Positions 9,618 through 20,694 of a DNA stretch of 64,000 nucleotides are shown piece by piece. The stretch is taken from the NCBI GenBank assembly GCA_023053575.1, contig JAKZAP010000016.1, forward strand, positions 13,286,030-13,350,029, given 5' to 3'. Made by a program: the position numbers and the translations under genes. Under the pieces are notes generated by a model, which searched no databases, had not been told where the DNA came from, and was given only the letters and a program-made list of their open reading frames with translations. Every line of letters begins with the position of its first letter. Within the stretch, counting starts at the first letter, position 1. This DNA comes from Branchinecta lynchi. Taxonomy: Eukaryota; Arthropoda; Branchiopoda; Anostraca; Branchinectidae.

Positions 9618-10224
9618 GTAGTACCTTGATATATATTCATTTTGAATTTGTAAAGAATAGCGTAATTTAGCGTCTCGTCCACGAGAAGGCTACGACAGCT
9701 GTTTTATTAATAAACGATTCCGAATTCCGAATAATACTACTACTAGATATGCGAGATCCATTTACTCTGAATGATCAGGTGTGGCCATAAACTCTCTTTC
9801 TATCATTTGATTATATCATCCCATATATGATCATCTCAGATTAACAATACTTTTCAACTGATAAGGTCATCCCACAGTCGGTCTGAAAATTGAGTTGTTA
9901 AACACTTGAATCTGATACCGACTAGTTCTGAATGGAATATAGACAGATTTATCTCTGATGGATCATAATGAGGCCATTCCGACTTTTCATTGTGAAATTA
10001 CTGAAGTTGTAATCAGGATGATTGTGGTCTTAGCCAATATGGTATGGGTGTGGGTAAACATTTTTTAGATTGCGTACTAGATTTGCCACGTGAAAGTATC
10101 GAGATGGTTTCGTTGGTCGACGGCAAGGTAAACGGCAAAATGGTGAAATAAAAAATAAAACGCAGAAAGAGCCAATTTGTCGGATTAATCGTACATGTTA
10201 CCTGGAGTTATACCGAGTTTGTAA
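9618..10224. other. Unassigned stretch
   Basis: No exon or repeat end recognised. Confidence 0.35.
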
Positions 10225-10530
10225 TTATTATTTATATTTTTTTTATTTCTCTCAAAGCCGTGGAGTATATATGAACAAAACTATACCTATGTAAACTGCC
10301 ATGCAATGACACTATTAATACTGTAAAGACAAGAAACAAAAAAATAGAAACACAGCTATACCTAAATCGTCTGATTCATTGACATATTAACACTGTGAAG
10401 AAAAACATACACGAGGTTTGAACAACTAAATTACCATAGTTAACGTTTTACGCCACTAACTTCTGAAATACTTGGTATAGGTTGTGGGTTTGGAGAGCTG
10501 CCAAAGCTTTTGTGTTAGTTTTCTTGGGAA
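10225..10530 (-). mobile_element. LINE 3' region fragment
   Basis: Resembles 4912-5160 in its ending (TAGGTTGTGGGTTTGGAGAG, CCAAAGCTTTT) and in the T-rich tail side near 10235. No protein readable. Confidence 0.4.
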
Positions 10531-12471
10531 TTAAAGCTGAATTTATTTAATTACCTACCCTGGATTTTATTAATTATCTACCGTAGTCCTAACACGTGAG
10601 AATGCGACCTTCTTATCACCTCATAGCTCGATTTCCTCGAAACCCTCGCGTTTTAAAAATCACGCTGAAGGGTGAATGCTACCAGCCAGCTACCCTTGCC
10701 ACCTGTTAAACTTTAAAAACTGACGTTCTCCACCTGGTTTCCGGTAGTTGCGGACTTGAGAAACTCGTTAAGGATCTCTGGGTCGTTAACTATCAAAGCT
10801 CACTGACCAAGCAAGACTGCGGTGTGGCTGTCACACAAAAACAAGTAATAAAATGATACACCTTAGGCTGTTATTTGATGGCTTTAAATTTTGTGAATGA
10901 CAGTGTTGCCGCGTACGATGCGAAAAATCAGTAAACCAAGAAATTGTCGGAAGTAAAGGGAGGATCACCGGAAGGAAGCGGAATTAATTGCTGGGAGCTA
11001 CTGGACGACTATGTTCTCACGTTTTGCGAAAATTAGTGAAATTGTAAGTGTTGGGATGGACGAAAGTCGGCGCGTTATGAAAAGCACGTGATGACCAGGT
11101 TAGAAATTAAAAAATTGAGTTGATAATTTTCTTAGAATTTTGGGAGGTTACGCCTTGTTTTGCTATTAATAATAACTAAATGAGATGAATCGACATAATT
11201 GTATGTTTCTTAATCACTAATAATTCATGACCGGGCGGCATCGAGAGACACCTTGTTGTAAAGGGCTTATAATTTTTCTGTTAGCTGTGAATAATGTGTG
11301 TTGGTGTTAAGATTTTTCAGAAAGAATACAGAAGTGTTCGTGTCATCGCTGTTTTTTCTCAGTTTTCCGACAGGACAGTTCACCCCTTCAATTTAAAGTG
11401 TCGTTTGGAGTGATTCATCTTAACCGCCTACGATTTCACCCTGGTTCAGTGACGTCATCCGTCGCGTATGACTGCAGAATTCTGAGTCTAGTCGAGATGG
11501 TCTCTGAGACTCTGATAGGCTACTGTAAAACAAGAATATATATAGCTTCAATATATAGGCTATACTATCATTTTTCTCTTGTCTGTACTCTTTTCATTTG
11601 GTACTATCTGAAAAAGTCTTAAATTTTTATCACCGAAAGGAATCAGATTTATTATTCTGTGACAGCAGTTTGAAAGTTATCGGAACTTCAGTGTTCTTTA
11701 TTGCTTACCTTTTTTATTTACTGAGTTACTTCCTTTTATTGTTTCATTGCATAATAAAAATGTGTCGTCATCAACATCTGGATATTTCGGGATCTGCAAT
11801 ATGAGAAACAAAATTAAAAATCTAGCCTATTTTTCTTACATACAAAAATTATATCGACTTTTCCGTTAGCCAGACAAAAACATATATGTCCTATTTTGAC
11901 AAACTATGTTAAAGAAAAAAGGTTTAACTCTTAAATTACAGCACCATATCGCATCAAGAAAAGAAGAACAGTGTTGTTTTTGTGGAACGGAAATTGGTCG
12001 TCCTCAGTTTAAAATTCAGGCCTAACCACCCTCGGCGAACGCTTAGGTATTTGACTCATTACCGGACAATAATATTTTACGTGGGTTTAAGGCTGGATCA
12101 CCGCCCCCAATAAAACAGTAAGGGACATAGTAATGACGGGCATTTCGAACCAGATTAAATCTTACACGAGTCGGCTTTACCCTAACTATAGGTCATATAC
12201 TGTCAACAAGCGTTCAGGCTCCGAAGCAATCAACAAGTTTGACTTGTTTAAAGCTTTACGGAAAATAAAGCTTACTTTAAATTTGATATTTGAATACACA
12301 TAAATATTTTGACTCATCTAAGGGATTTTGTATTTTTTTTCGTCGTGGGCTCTAGTATAACGTTCAGAGTGTGCGCTGCTTGCACGACAACCCAAAATTC
12401 ATCGAGACGCGGAGAATTTGAATTTTTACAAAGGCCTGCATTCCCAGGGCTAAAGATGCCGACATCGGAGA
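10531..12471. other. Unassigned stretch of intron 1
   Basis: About 1.9 kb with no recognisable exon, element end or tandem array. Short open frames are AT-rich and lack family similarity. Confidence 0.35.
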
Positions 12472-12479
12472 AGTTACGC

Positions 12480-12631
12480 CAGGCCCGTATCCAGGAATTT
12501 ATTTCGGGGGGGGGGGGGGCGGGTTTGCCTGCTGGTCGGGCGACAAGGTACAAAACACACACAGATCACAGGGGGCCTATAAAAATCGTTCTTTTTGCAT
12601 GTTTCAGGGGGGGGGCCTGGATACGGCCTTG
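12480..12631 (+). mobile_element. hAT-type G/C-run MITE, copy 4
   Basis: CAGGCCCGTATCCAGG at the left and inverted CAAGGCCGTATCCAGG at the right. Perfect 8-bp duplication AGTTACGC (12472-12479, 12632-12639). It lies about 300 bp before exon 2. Confidence 0.9.
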
Positions 12632-12922
12632 AGTTACGCTTGTAGATAAGTAGGGAAAGGACTTTAAGATATGTGTTGCAATGATTCTGACATTTTTATT
12701 TGACTTTTCGGCAATGGCTTACATTTGTAGTTGTAAATAATTCAAGCTCAGTGTAGCAACGTGCATAGCATATTTTGAGTAAACCATACATTTTATGAAT
12801 CCGAAAGTCTCATTATTGTCTGTGCCTCAAGACAGCGAAAACCTACCCTAAGCTACTACGCATGCTTGCAAGTCCCATGTGAGCTTACACCTCTTGTTTT
12901 TGCTAACAACATTTTCTTGCAG

Positions 12923-13120
12923 AAACTAAAGAGTTGTCCGGTGATCCAGTGATAGCCCAAGAATACTGCCCACTGAATGGGCGATTCGACGTCAAATACT
13001 CTATCCTGGATGGATCCGGAACCCAGATGGATTGTTCTGGATCAGACTCGGAACTTTCAAACTGTCCATATGGATTTGGATTGAGCTTGAAGTTCAGGGG
13101 TTGCAGATTTGGTGATGTCG
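12923..13120 (+). CDS. Exon 2 of the DUF7042/7043-type protein
   Basis: The exon follows a TTTTCTTGCAG acceptor and ends at a GTAAGT donor at 13121. It reads 65 whole codons with two bases carried in and one carried out. Landmarks are SGDPVIAQEYCPLNGRFDV, then DCSGSDSELSNCPYGFG, then LKFRGCRFGDV, with four cysteines. The order CPLNGRF...LSNCP...F.GCRFGD is the hallmark of the arthropod DUF7043-like segment as I remember it. The exit phase (one base G) matches exon 3, which begins AT, giving GAT (Asp). The 3' half of this exon is repeated 150 bp downstream. Family assignment is from recall, not a search. Confidence 0.92.
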
Positions 13121-13160
13121 GTAAGTTATTTCTTTCTTAACTGAGGAGTAAGAAATTGGG

Positions 13161-13296
13161 TGGATCCGGAACCCAGATGGATTGTTCTGGATCAGACGTA
13201 GAACTTTCTAACTGTCCATATGGATTTGGATTGAGCTTGAAGTTCAGGGGTTGCAGATTCGGTGATGTTATGTTGGTAAGTTGGTTTCTTTCTTAA
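13161..13296 (+). pseudogene. Tandem copy of the 3' half of exon 2 and its splice donor
   Basis: Bases 13011-13140 recur at 13161-13296, offset 150 bp, with only a few substitutions and a small insertion near the donor. The copy keeps an open frame (DCSGSDVELSNCPYGFG, then LKFRGCRFGDVML) and a GTAAGT donor at 13276-13281. It lacks the first third of the exon, and no good acceptor is visible just before it. It is probably a dead partial exon duplication, though its donor could compete with the real one. Synonymous-type and small changes suggest it is recent. Confidence 0.85.
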
Positions 13297-13399
13297 AACG
13301 GGTTAGAGGGGAAGGATTTGACTACCGAAAAGCATGTCTTGTTTCCACATGAATTGAACGGGTCGTAAGCTAAGTGCGCTCAGTTCAATATAGTTCTAC

Positions 13400-13751
13400 C
13401 ATGTCAGAGTTTCATAAAAGATAACGCAGCGATGCTCAGTTTCAATAGACAACACTTTGGATGCAATCTGTTGTGATCTTGAAAATGTTATGCATAGAAT
13501 GTTGTGCATAACAAACATTACCAGAAAGACCCCAAAACCGTCGAAAAAGCATCTGCTGACTTTGCGATATAATGACGACAAACAGAAAAGTCAGCAGACT
13601 CTTTTTAGATGGTTTCTTCGGCTCTTTCTGGCAATGCTGTTATGTACCACTTGTAACAGAACGTTTTCAAAAATCACAACAGATTGCATCCCAATGTTGT
13701 ATGTTGAAACTGCGCATTCTTATGTTATTTGTTATGAAACTTCCGACAGTG
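13400..13751. repeat. Long fold-back element with ~165-bp arms
   Basis: The left arm (CAGAGTTTCATAAAAGATAA, GGATGCAATCTGTTGTGA, CATTACCAGAAAGA, TCTGCTGACTTT) recurs inverted in 13586-13751 with substitutions. Outer ends are near GTCAGAGTTTCATAA and, inverted, GTCGGAAGTTTCATAA. No clear target duplication. MITE-like. Confidence 0.75.
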
Positions 13752-13861
13752 CAAATTCTTTTAGTAGAAGAAGGTAGAGACTTGTTGACCCCTGATCGGA
13801 TAAAACCTTCTATTTAACATAGGATCCCTTTGTCTTACTTCTCATTCACAGGTTTTCCTTA

Positions 13862-14190
13862 CATAGATTAGATTACCTTAAATTGCACTTGCAAGCAATA
13901 AGGATCCCGATGAGTCGCTTGCGGTTGATGATGGTGTACATTTATTTCCGGGTCACTGTTTCTGGGGCACCCCAGTACCCTTTCCACGGTTGCGCACACC
14001 AGTCCTCGTCGAGTCGCTTTTTGAACCCCTCAGGTGTTTCGCTAGTGGCAGCTGAATCAGACAGGCCGTTCCACAAAGGAACAGCACGATTGCTGAAGAA
14101 GTGCTGGAGAACACGAGAGGAGCAGGATCTTCGGAACAGCTTCCGGGAGTGGCCCCTAGTCCGTGAATTGCTGTCAGGAGCGAAGATTAG
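13862..14190 (-). pseudogene. LINE C-terminal ORF fragment with AATCT tail
   Basis: The minus strand reads RTRGHSRKLFRRSCSSRV, then LQHFFSNRAVPLWNGLSD, TPEGFKKRLDEDWCAQPW and GAPETVTRK before a TAA at 13942-13944. FFSNRAV.LWN.L...GFKKRLD is the usual C-terminal end of many animal LINE ORF2 proteins. A TAATCTAATCTA tail is at 13866-13877 on the minus strand. It is 5' truncated. Confidence 0.82.
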
Positions 14191-14580
14191 ATTTTATTTT
14201 ACACGTGTATACAAAACATTTTACAGCACCTGCTAAGAAAGCCCCAAAGGGTTTGTTGGCCGAAGGTGGCAGTCTTCTCTATTCTACATAATGTGGTCAC
14301 TATTTTTACATTATTCTACATGCCATTCATACACGGTTCATACATATATACAACAAATATTCTGCTTGCAAAAAACACTCAACCAGGTTAAAGAGAACTC
14401 CATTTCAGGGAACGTATTTCTATTCTCATAGAATAGGATACAATAGTTATTAATCAGCCACGGGCAGATTTTTAACACAGATTTGTATAAGCACCACATA
14501 CAAATATAATAGCACATCGCAAACATAATGATACGACAACACAGAAAAGCTTCTACCTCCTATTAAATTTTCCCTCACGT
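14184..14580 (-). mobile_element. Second LINE 3' end
   Basis: Read on the minus strand, CCTTTGGGGCTTTCTTAGCA and TAAAATAAAATCTAATCT look like a LINE 3' untranslated region and tail that abuts the preceding fragment. No ORF readable. Confidence 0.45.
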
Positions 14581-15209
14581 AATCCCCCACCATTTTTATT
14601 ACTTTGTAGTTAGTCGATTTCAATGTACTAGCGAATAGTACCCCAGGCCCAAATTGATCCTGTAAAGGGGACTCCTGGCACTACCCCCAGTCAAACAAAC
14701 CGGGCATCTGTAGTTATCCATTGTTAAACCATCCCTGATTCTTGTCCTCTTAAATACCTTCTATCTAAACCCAAGTGGTAATGAATTTGTTCGGAGCTGG
14801 AACCAAAGCATTCCGTGCTGCTAACCCTAACTTAAAATAAATATTTATTTATTTAAAAATATAAATATTATTTAATAATAATAGTTCATAAATATTACTC
14901 ATCAAAACCTCGATTAACTCGAGGTAAAGCACAAAAAGTTCCGGTTCTCAACCCCATCATTGCAAGAACCGAGAGTTGCAGAAAGAGCTGTGTGCCAGTG
15001 TTCGTTGGGATCTTGAATGAGTGACGAGTGTGTTTAATGCTGACTGGCCACTTCCTGAGTATTTCCTTATTATGAATAATTACCTTATTACGATGTACCT
15101 GACAAAAACACAGTCCATTGCTGTGAAAGTTCGTTTTACAATGAAGTATCAGTAATAATTAAATCACTTAATTTTTTTTTTAAATTCTTTTTTACGGAAA
15201 GTCGAATAG
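14581..15209. other. Unassigned stretch
   Basis: AT-rich (TTTATTTATTTAAAAATATA near 14845). Nothing recognised. Confidence 0.35.
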
Positions 15210-15345
15210 TAACTTTTTACGTAGTTTCATCCCATCATTTATTTCTGTTCATATCTTGTGAGTGTATTAGTCTGTGATTTCGTAAATTTGTATCTAGCTT
15301 TTAGCTATTTGGATTAAATTTGATTGATTGATTGAATAGAAAATG
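15210..15345 (+). mobile_element. LINE 3' tail with (GATT)n
   Basis: GTGAGTGTATTAGTCTGTGA, TTTTAGCTATTTGGATT and GATTGATTGATTGAAT form a LINE-like 3' end on the plus strand. Confidence 0.4.
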
Positions 15346-15790
15346 CCAACAAACTGTACTATGCAAGTATATATTTCTATTTATTCTATTTATCGATTAA
15401 AACGGCCAACTTTGGGCCATACTAAACAACTAACAATAAATATTAACAACTAACAATGGGGGTGGGCAAAAGTATAAAAACAATAATCTACCCAACACCA
15501 AATGCTGAATACAGCTCACGGTTCCATGCCATCCACACAGGTAACGAATGCCGCATGTTTGGGCCCGAGAGAATAACAAGGAGTGGATTGCTAGACTGAA
15601 GGATCCGGGTCTGAAGAGAGAAGATAGACCGACGGCTGAGTTCCCCAAAAGAATCACAGTAATACGTATACATAATCTACTATACAGTTTAAATACAATT
15701 TTGGTTTTAATTGTCATTTAGTTTACTTATGGAGAACACCATCTGATAACGTAGGCAGGCCTACATGATACCCCTTTAACCATGCAAACG
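15346..15790. other. Unassigned stretch
   Basis: Contains overlapping short frames on both strands, including ECRMFGPERITRSGLL-like sequence that might be a decayed retroelement. Not assignable. Confidence 0.3.
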
Positions 15791-15796
15791 TACTGG

Positions 15797-15971
15797 CAGG
15801 CCCGTATCCAGGAATTTATTTCGTGGGGGGGGGGGGGGTGCTTTTCGGTTTTTTTTTTTGCCTGCAGGTCGAAAAAAAAGACATAGATCAGATGGAAAAG
15901 CCTATAAAAATGATTATTTTTGTATGTTTCGGGGGGGGGGGGGTCAACCCCCTAACCCCCCTGGATGGTCT
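15797..15971 (+). mobile_element. hAT-type G/C-run MITE, copy 5
   Basis: CAGGCCCGTATCCAGGAATT at the left; interior with GCCTGCAGGTCG and TATGTTTCGGGG. The right end is damaged (CTGGATGGTCT where CTGGATACGGCCT is expected), so no target duplication can be read. Confidence 0.8.
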
Positions 15972-16089
15972 GCAAGATATTGATCCCATTAAGTTCAATG
16001 GAACCCGTTTTGTTTTCAGTAGTGCCAAGCCATTTCTCTGTCTCTGTATAGTAGAGCGCTGTTACCATGTTTCTTTTGTGGTTCTTCAG

Positions 16090-16330
16090 AATGTTTTTGG
16101 GCGGTCGAACTGTCGGTACTCTTGATGACTATCTCTCGTTGGCGATGCAAAAGTCTCTGGACTCTCCGGGTATCTAGCGGAAGAAAGGCAGAAGTGGTGT
16201 CACAGCTGCTACCAAAGATCGCGGTGATTGACTGACACAGAATGTGAGTCGTTGAGTTTGAGTCGTACGGACACGCTTACTCCTTCTTCCTGAGGATCGC
16301 TGGCGTGTTTTGGACATATATAGTATTGGC
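16090..16330 (-). repeat. Dispersed repeat S, copy 1
   Basis: Inverse of 50860-51092. Shared blocks include CCTCAGGAAGAAGGAGTAAG on the other strand, GATTGACTGACACAG-like sequence and GGAAGAAAGGCAG. Both copies can be read as a short SGRRSKR peptide, but neither is clearly coding. Confidence 0.6.
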
Positions 16331-16922
16331 CCACCGCCCACCTCCAGTGGTGGAGTGAGCTGATCTGCCGTGACTAGGGATAATCTTTCAAAGTCTAATC
16401 CACGAATAATCTTGTTATGCCTGGCGCGCGGCTTCCTTTGGACCATTATTTATCCCTTTCTCAAGATTACAAGAGCTCACACTCAGCCTCCCACTAATGA
16501 TAGTGGGGCGCCTCTTGCGTGTTTAGCCGACCGGAGTGTGGTTCGGTGTCAAAACTGGAGATTCTGGCGGAACTATTTTCCAGTTTCAAAGTCATAGCAT
16601 CCGGTATGAAAAGCGCGGTATAGAAAGATTGCAGCGCATCCGACGAAAACGGAAAAAGCGAGGTATAGGATTTTCATATTTGAGACTGAATTGTATAATG
16701 TTCTAAGCATGTAGACATACATAGTTGAAAACATTTTCCCGGCCCTTTCTTGAGCTATTAAACATGGCTTTCGAACAAAGTTTCTTCGGAAATATGTTCT
16801 AGAAAGCTTCGAGTGTTTACGACAAAATAAAGTCCTGGTCGACTTCTGAGTCTTTGCGTCATAGCCGACCAACATGGTGTGAGGCTCCTTTCTCATAGCA
16901 TGACTTTGAAGCTTTAAGCTGC
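16331..16922. other. Unassigned stretch
   Basis: No features recognised. Confidence 0.35.
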
Positions 16923-17302
16923 GTTCACATTGACGCGTCGTTGCGATGCGCTGCGTATGCTTTTATCTTGCGCTGCGTACAGGTTCAGCCTATCTTTCAC
17001 ACCTGCGCGACAAGCTTTCACGCTGGGTGCGTATCTCTCAGTTTCTTATGCTGAATTCTCGTTTCTTTCATCGTTACTAAGTTTTTCTTCATCGTTAGTA
17101 GGTTTTCTCCAGTTTGTCTTCAGAAACTTCCGTATTTCACTGAGAAATTTGATGCGTGTGCGTAGACGCAACCCAAGAATAGGAATTGGTTCTATTCTTG
17201 CCTTGCTTTTTATTTGTCTGCGTAAGCTCTGCGTTGCGTCACCGTAAGCGCGACGCAGAGGTTGAGTAGCTCAGTATGAAAGCCGCAACGCGTCAATGTG
17301 AA
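16923..17302. mobile_element. MITE with GTTCACATTGACGCGT inverted ends
   Basis: GTTCACATTGACGCGTCG at the left and GCAACGCGTCAATGTGAA at the right are inverted repeats. The interior is rich in TGCGACGC/GCGTCGC. No target duplication is clear. Confidence 0.65.
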
Positions 17303-17392
17303 ATCGGCTTTTATAAAAGTTCTTCGTTCGACCTTTTCCGATGAGGGTTAGAAATATCCGGTTCCGTCAGGAGCGGTGCAATCTCACTAAAA

Positions 17393-17585
17393 GCGTGTTC
17401 CATCCTTCTAACAGTAGTAACTATTAGTTACTATTTTTGTTCCAACCTCGTGAAAAGTTACTACGATGACCGTTCCAACCTTCTCGAAATAGTAACCATT
17501 TTCTTACCATGCTCGGGAGCGCAGATACGAATCTCTGTAACGGGATTGGTCGGATTCGCCCGTGGCATGATAATCTGCTGGACAA
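17393..17585 (-). repeat. GCGTGTTCCACC family, partial copy
   Basis: GCGTGTTCCATCCTTCTAAC, AGTAACTATTAGTTACTATT, ACGGGATTGGTCGGATTCGC and CCGTGGCATGATA match the inverse of the doubled copy at 51411-51985. Confidence 0.7.
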
Positions 17586-17880
17586 TAGAACAAGTACGCA
17601 AGCGCTCAGACGTGGAGTGTAAAAGTAAAATGTTTATCACATTTTATGCACAAACAGCTTTAGAACCAAGACATTTCTCTTCCCCGATAACCCAACAAGT
17701 ATTGAAATAACCTTGTAATCACCCCCCTTTAAAAGCTTTAAATGTAAACAAACCGCCAGTATAAATCCAAAGAATTGTTGAAGATCTTGCACGAATAGCA
17801 TTTGTTCGAACACTGAATGTTCTGCCTGCCATGCAGTCCCACCCTTTATACCTCTTTTGCATTAGCAAGGTAATAACAAG
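17586..17880. other. Unassigned stretch
   Basis: Nothing recognised. Confidence 0.35.
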
Positions 17881-18124
17881 TGTAACAAGACCAAAGGTTT
17901 CGATGGGATCCCAAAAATTCAATATCTGATCCAGACAACTGGGTCTTGTCTTAGCCAGATCCAGTCTTCGCCAGACTCCTTGAACATTTTTACAATTAAA
18001 ATTCAGAAACAGATTAAGGCCAAATAGCTAATCACCTGAGAAAACCAAGTTCAGATTTGGATTCAGCATGTGTGTTTACCCCTATAAGTCATATCTGTTT
18101 TGACGAAAACTTCCTGCCACTTCT

Positions 18125-19030
18125 GCCAATTTCCCGGTTCCCGCCGAACTCCAGAACTACTTGTCCGGCGAAAAAAGAAAGCTCAAAGACGAAATCAGGG
18201 TATCTTCTTTCCCCAGTAATGAACATCTAATCAACTTCAAATAGAAATTTAGCTTATAACAAATTTTCCGATTCCAGCCGGATTCCGGTCGAACTATATG
18301 TCCGGGTAAAATACGATTGTCACACAGGGACTCAGCATCTCTTCTTACCCCTAAATCGCTTATCTAATCAACTAGAAATAAAACTTTGACTTCCAACAGT
18401 TTTCCGGTTTTGGCCGGATTCCGGACGAACTACATGTCCGGGTAGAAACTTGTTTTCACATAAGTGTTCAGCATGTCTTCTTGCCCTAAATCCAACATCC
18501 AATCAACTCCAAATTAAACTTTTAATTTTGACAAACTTTCCGGTTTGGGCCGGATTCCGGTCGAAATACTTGTCCGTCGAGAAAATAGTTTTCACCATCG
18601 TCTTCAGCATGTCTCCCTACCTCTAAATCGAACATTTAATCAACTTCAAATAAAACTTTTACTTTCAACAAACTTTCCGGTTTGGGCCGGATTCCGGGCG
18701 AAATACTTGTCCATCGAGAAAATAGTTTTCACCATCGTCTTCAGCATGTCTTCCTACCCCTAAATCGAACATCTAATCAATTTCAAATAAAACTTTTACT
18801 TTCAACAAACTTTCCGGTTTGGGCCGGATTCCGGGCGAAATACTTCTCCGTCGAGAAAATAATTTTCACCATCGTCTTCAGCATGTCTTCCTACCCCTAA
18901 ATCGAACATCTAATCAACTTCAAATAAAACTTTTACTTTCAACAAACTTTCCGGTTTTGGCCGGATTCCGGGCGAACTACTTGTCCGATGACAAAATGGT
19001 TTTCACCATCGTGTTCAGCATGTCTTCTTA
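18125..19030 (+). repeat. 137-bp tandem core of element H copy 1
   Basis: TTTCCGGTTTGGGCCGGATT recurs every 137 bp at about 18538, 18675, 18812 and 18949 (the last with TTTTGG for TTTGGG), with more diverged units before. Each unit has TACTTGTCCGTCGAGAAAAT, TTTTCACCATCGTCTTCAGC and AATCGAACATCTAATCAACT. Confidence 0.92.
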
Positions 19031-19221
19031 CCCCATAATCGACTATCACATTAGCTGTTTAAAAATATTTTGTTTGTCCCTTAATTTCAATCCCCTCCCC
19101 CACCCCTAAATGTAGAGCTACAAAGCCCATCTACGAACTTGACTGGTCCGACGACCCAACGAACCTTCTCACCAAGTTTCATCAAAATATCTCATTCCCT
19201 TCGAGAGTTATCGTGCTTACA

Positions 19222-19276
19222 GACGGACGGACGGACGGACGGACGGACGGACGGACGGACGGACGGACAGACGGAC
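19222..19276 (+). repeat. (GACG)n microsatellite in element H copy 1
   Basis: About 13 GACG/GACA units follow GAGAGTTATCGTGCTTACA. The other two copies of the element have only three or four units. Confidence 0.95.
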
Positions 19277-19389
19277 AACTTTTGCGATGTCATAGGTATC
19301 CCTCCACTTACGTTTTGGGATCCCAATAAACCAATTCGTAGCAGACTAATGCCCCCTATGTCACAATTCATTAAGAACGGCGTATCATA

Positions 19390-20290
19390 GATCATATGAC
19401 AGAAGAGTCTAGTTTCCAGCTGTTGATTAAAGAAGTACGTCGCGTCGTCTTGTTTTTTGCTGTTAAAACCAAAATCCTCACCATCGATATAACTCCCCAA
19501 ATATGCAAAAACTTGAGACCTGTCACAGACGAACTTAACTCATTGGAAATTTGGGCCCAGCTGCCCCATGAACGGGAGGGCGAGGGGAGGGGGGGGGGGG
19601 TTGGGACCGATAAAAATGCATATTTACTCCCCCTTTCCCTCAAGTATACCAGCTTATAATTTGATTACAGTCACGGGTCAAAAACTTTTTTCATGGGTAA
19701 TTTGGGCCCACTTGCCCAGGGTGGGGGGTGGTTCAACTCCATGATATATCCCCAATCACTATTATCCAAAAGCACAAAGGAATTTCAGTGTCTTTTCTCC
19801 AGTCATTGTCAAGTTAAAAACATCAACAAATGGGCAATCTGGGCCCAATTGCCCCTGAACCAAGTGGGGGTGGAGTTTGGGACCCGCAAAAAGTAAAAAT
19901 ATACCCCAATGCTCACAAACCTACCAAGTTTCAACTTGATATCTATTTATTCCTGTCACGGGTAAGGAACTTTACTCCTGGGCAATCTGGGCCCAGTTGC
20001 CCGTGAACGTGGTGAATGGGGGAGGTGCAACTTTAAAAGCAATTTCCCAGCCCTAGGATCTAAATGTACAAGGAGTTTCATCGTCCTATATCCAGTTCTG
20101 GTCAAGTTCTGAACATTGTTCACTGGGCAATCTGGGCCCATTTGCCCCTGAACTGGGTTGGGGTGGGGGTGGGGGGTGGGTTCCCGGAAGGCACAACTAG
20201 ACCCCAAGGATCACTAGTATACCAAGTTTGAACTTTATACTTGCACTCGTTCACGAGTTATGAGCTCCACAAAATATGGTGAAAACCGAA
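19390..20290 (+). repeat. ~145-bp tandem array with GGGCCCA...TTGCCC units
   Basis: TTTGGGCCCAGCTGCCCC near 19548 recurs as GGGCCCACTTGCCC, GGGCCCAATTGCCCC, GGGCCCAGTTGCCC and GGGCCCATTTGCCCC near 19697, 19838, 19983 and 20130, about 141-149 bp apart. Units also carry CCAAGTTTCAACTT and CTGTCACGGGT. It directly follows element H and may be another Helentron-like core. Confidence 0.85.
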
Positions 20291-20307
20291 AGCTAAAAGC
20301 TGCCACA

Positions 20308-20433
20308 GCGCTCGCAATAGTAATTGTTCCAAGGAACACTCCACTAAAAATCGTTCCAGCCTTGACGGCAAAAAGCCAGAATCCGTGACGTCGTGCGTAG
20401 TAACACGGCAAGTAGGGTGCAACACGCTCTAAA
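20308..20433 (-). repeat. GCGTGTTCCACC family fragment
   Basis: The reverse complement has GAGCGTGTTGCACCCTACTT, GATTCTGGCTTTTTGCCGTC and AAGGCTGGAACGATTTT, as in 51411-51985. Confidence 0.6.
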
Positions 20434-20694
20434 TATTGAGATCGTTTCTATGCATCTTGAAAATGATTTCCTTATTCCCTTCGTTATGTTTATGGTGCGC
20501 TAAGATGATCGGGATAGGCCGGTTACGGACTGTAACCCCTGCCAGGATTTTCGGCACCATCATCAATTCCACAACGATAAAACGAAAGGAAGATATGACA
20601 TATCCACCGCTAATTTTCTGTGTGACGACTAATATAACTGGCCGTGTGTAATAGGATGAAATGCATTACATACCTGTTCGAGAATGGTTATATC
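20434..20694. other. Unassigned short stretch
   Basis: Nothing recognised. Confidence 0.3.

Larger units (their letters stand above)
17884..19326 (+). mobile_element. Helentron-like (pearl/DINE-type) element H, copy 1
   Basis: The left end is AACAAGACC, TTTCGATGGGATCCCAAAAA; the right end is ACGTTTTGGGATCCCAA. Near the left end GACC...GGGTCTTGTC can form a hairpin. The body holds a 137-bp tandem core and a GACG tetranucleotide tract. A tandem core next to a tetranucleotide tract without TIR-type transposon ends resembles the pearl/HINE and DINE-1 elements, which are non-autonomous Helitron relatives (family knowledge). No Rep/helicase is present. An inverted near-identical copy lies at 45475-46886. 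Confidence 0.75.

Noticed and set aside
12314..12562. Proline- and glycine-rich frames at poly-G/poly-C tracts (also 6145, 42107, 48717)
   Set aside because: All coincide with copies of the hAT MITE; the homopolymers give Gly/Pro runs.
13883..14236. 117-codon plus-strand frame
   Set aside because: It is antisense to the readable LINE C-terminal fragment on the minus strand.
18125..19030. Regularly spaced repeats that could suggest a CRISPR array
   Set aside because: Units are 137 bp and repeat end to end without unique spacers, in clearly eukaryotic DNA.
18545..19109. Series of repeated 72-codon frames resembling a repeat protein
   Set aside because: The unit is 137 bp, not a multiple of three, so the frames cannot form one protein. 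They are shadows of the tandem core.
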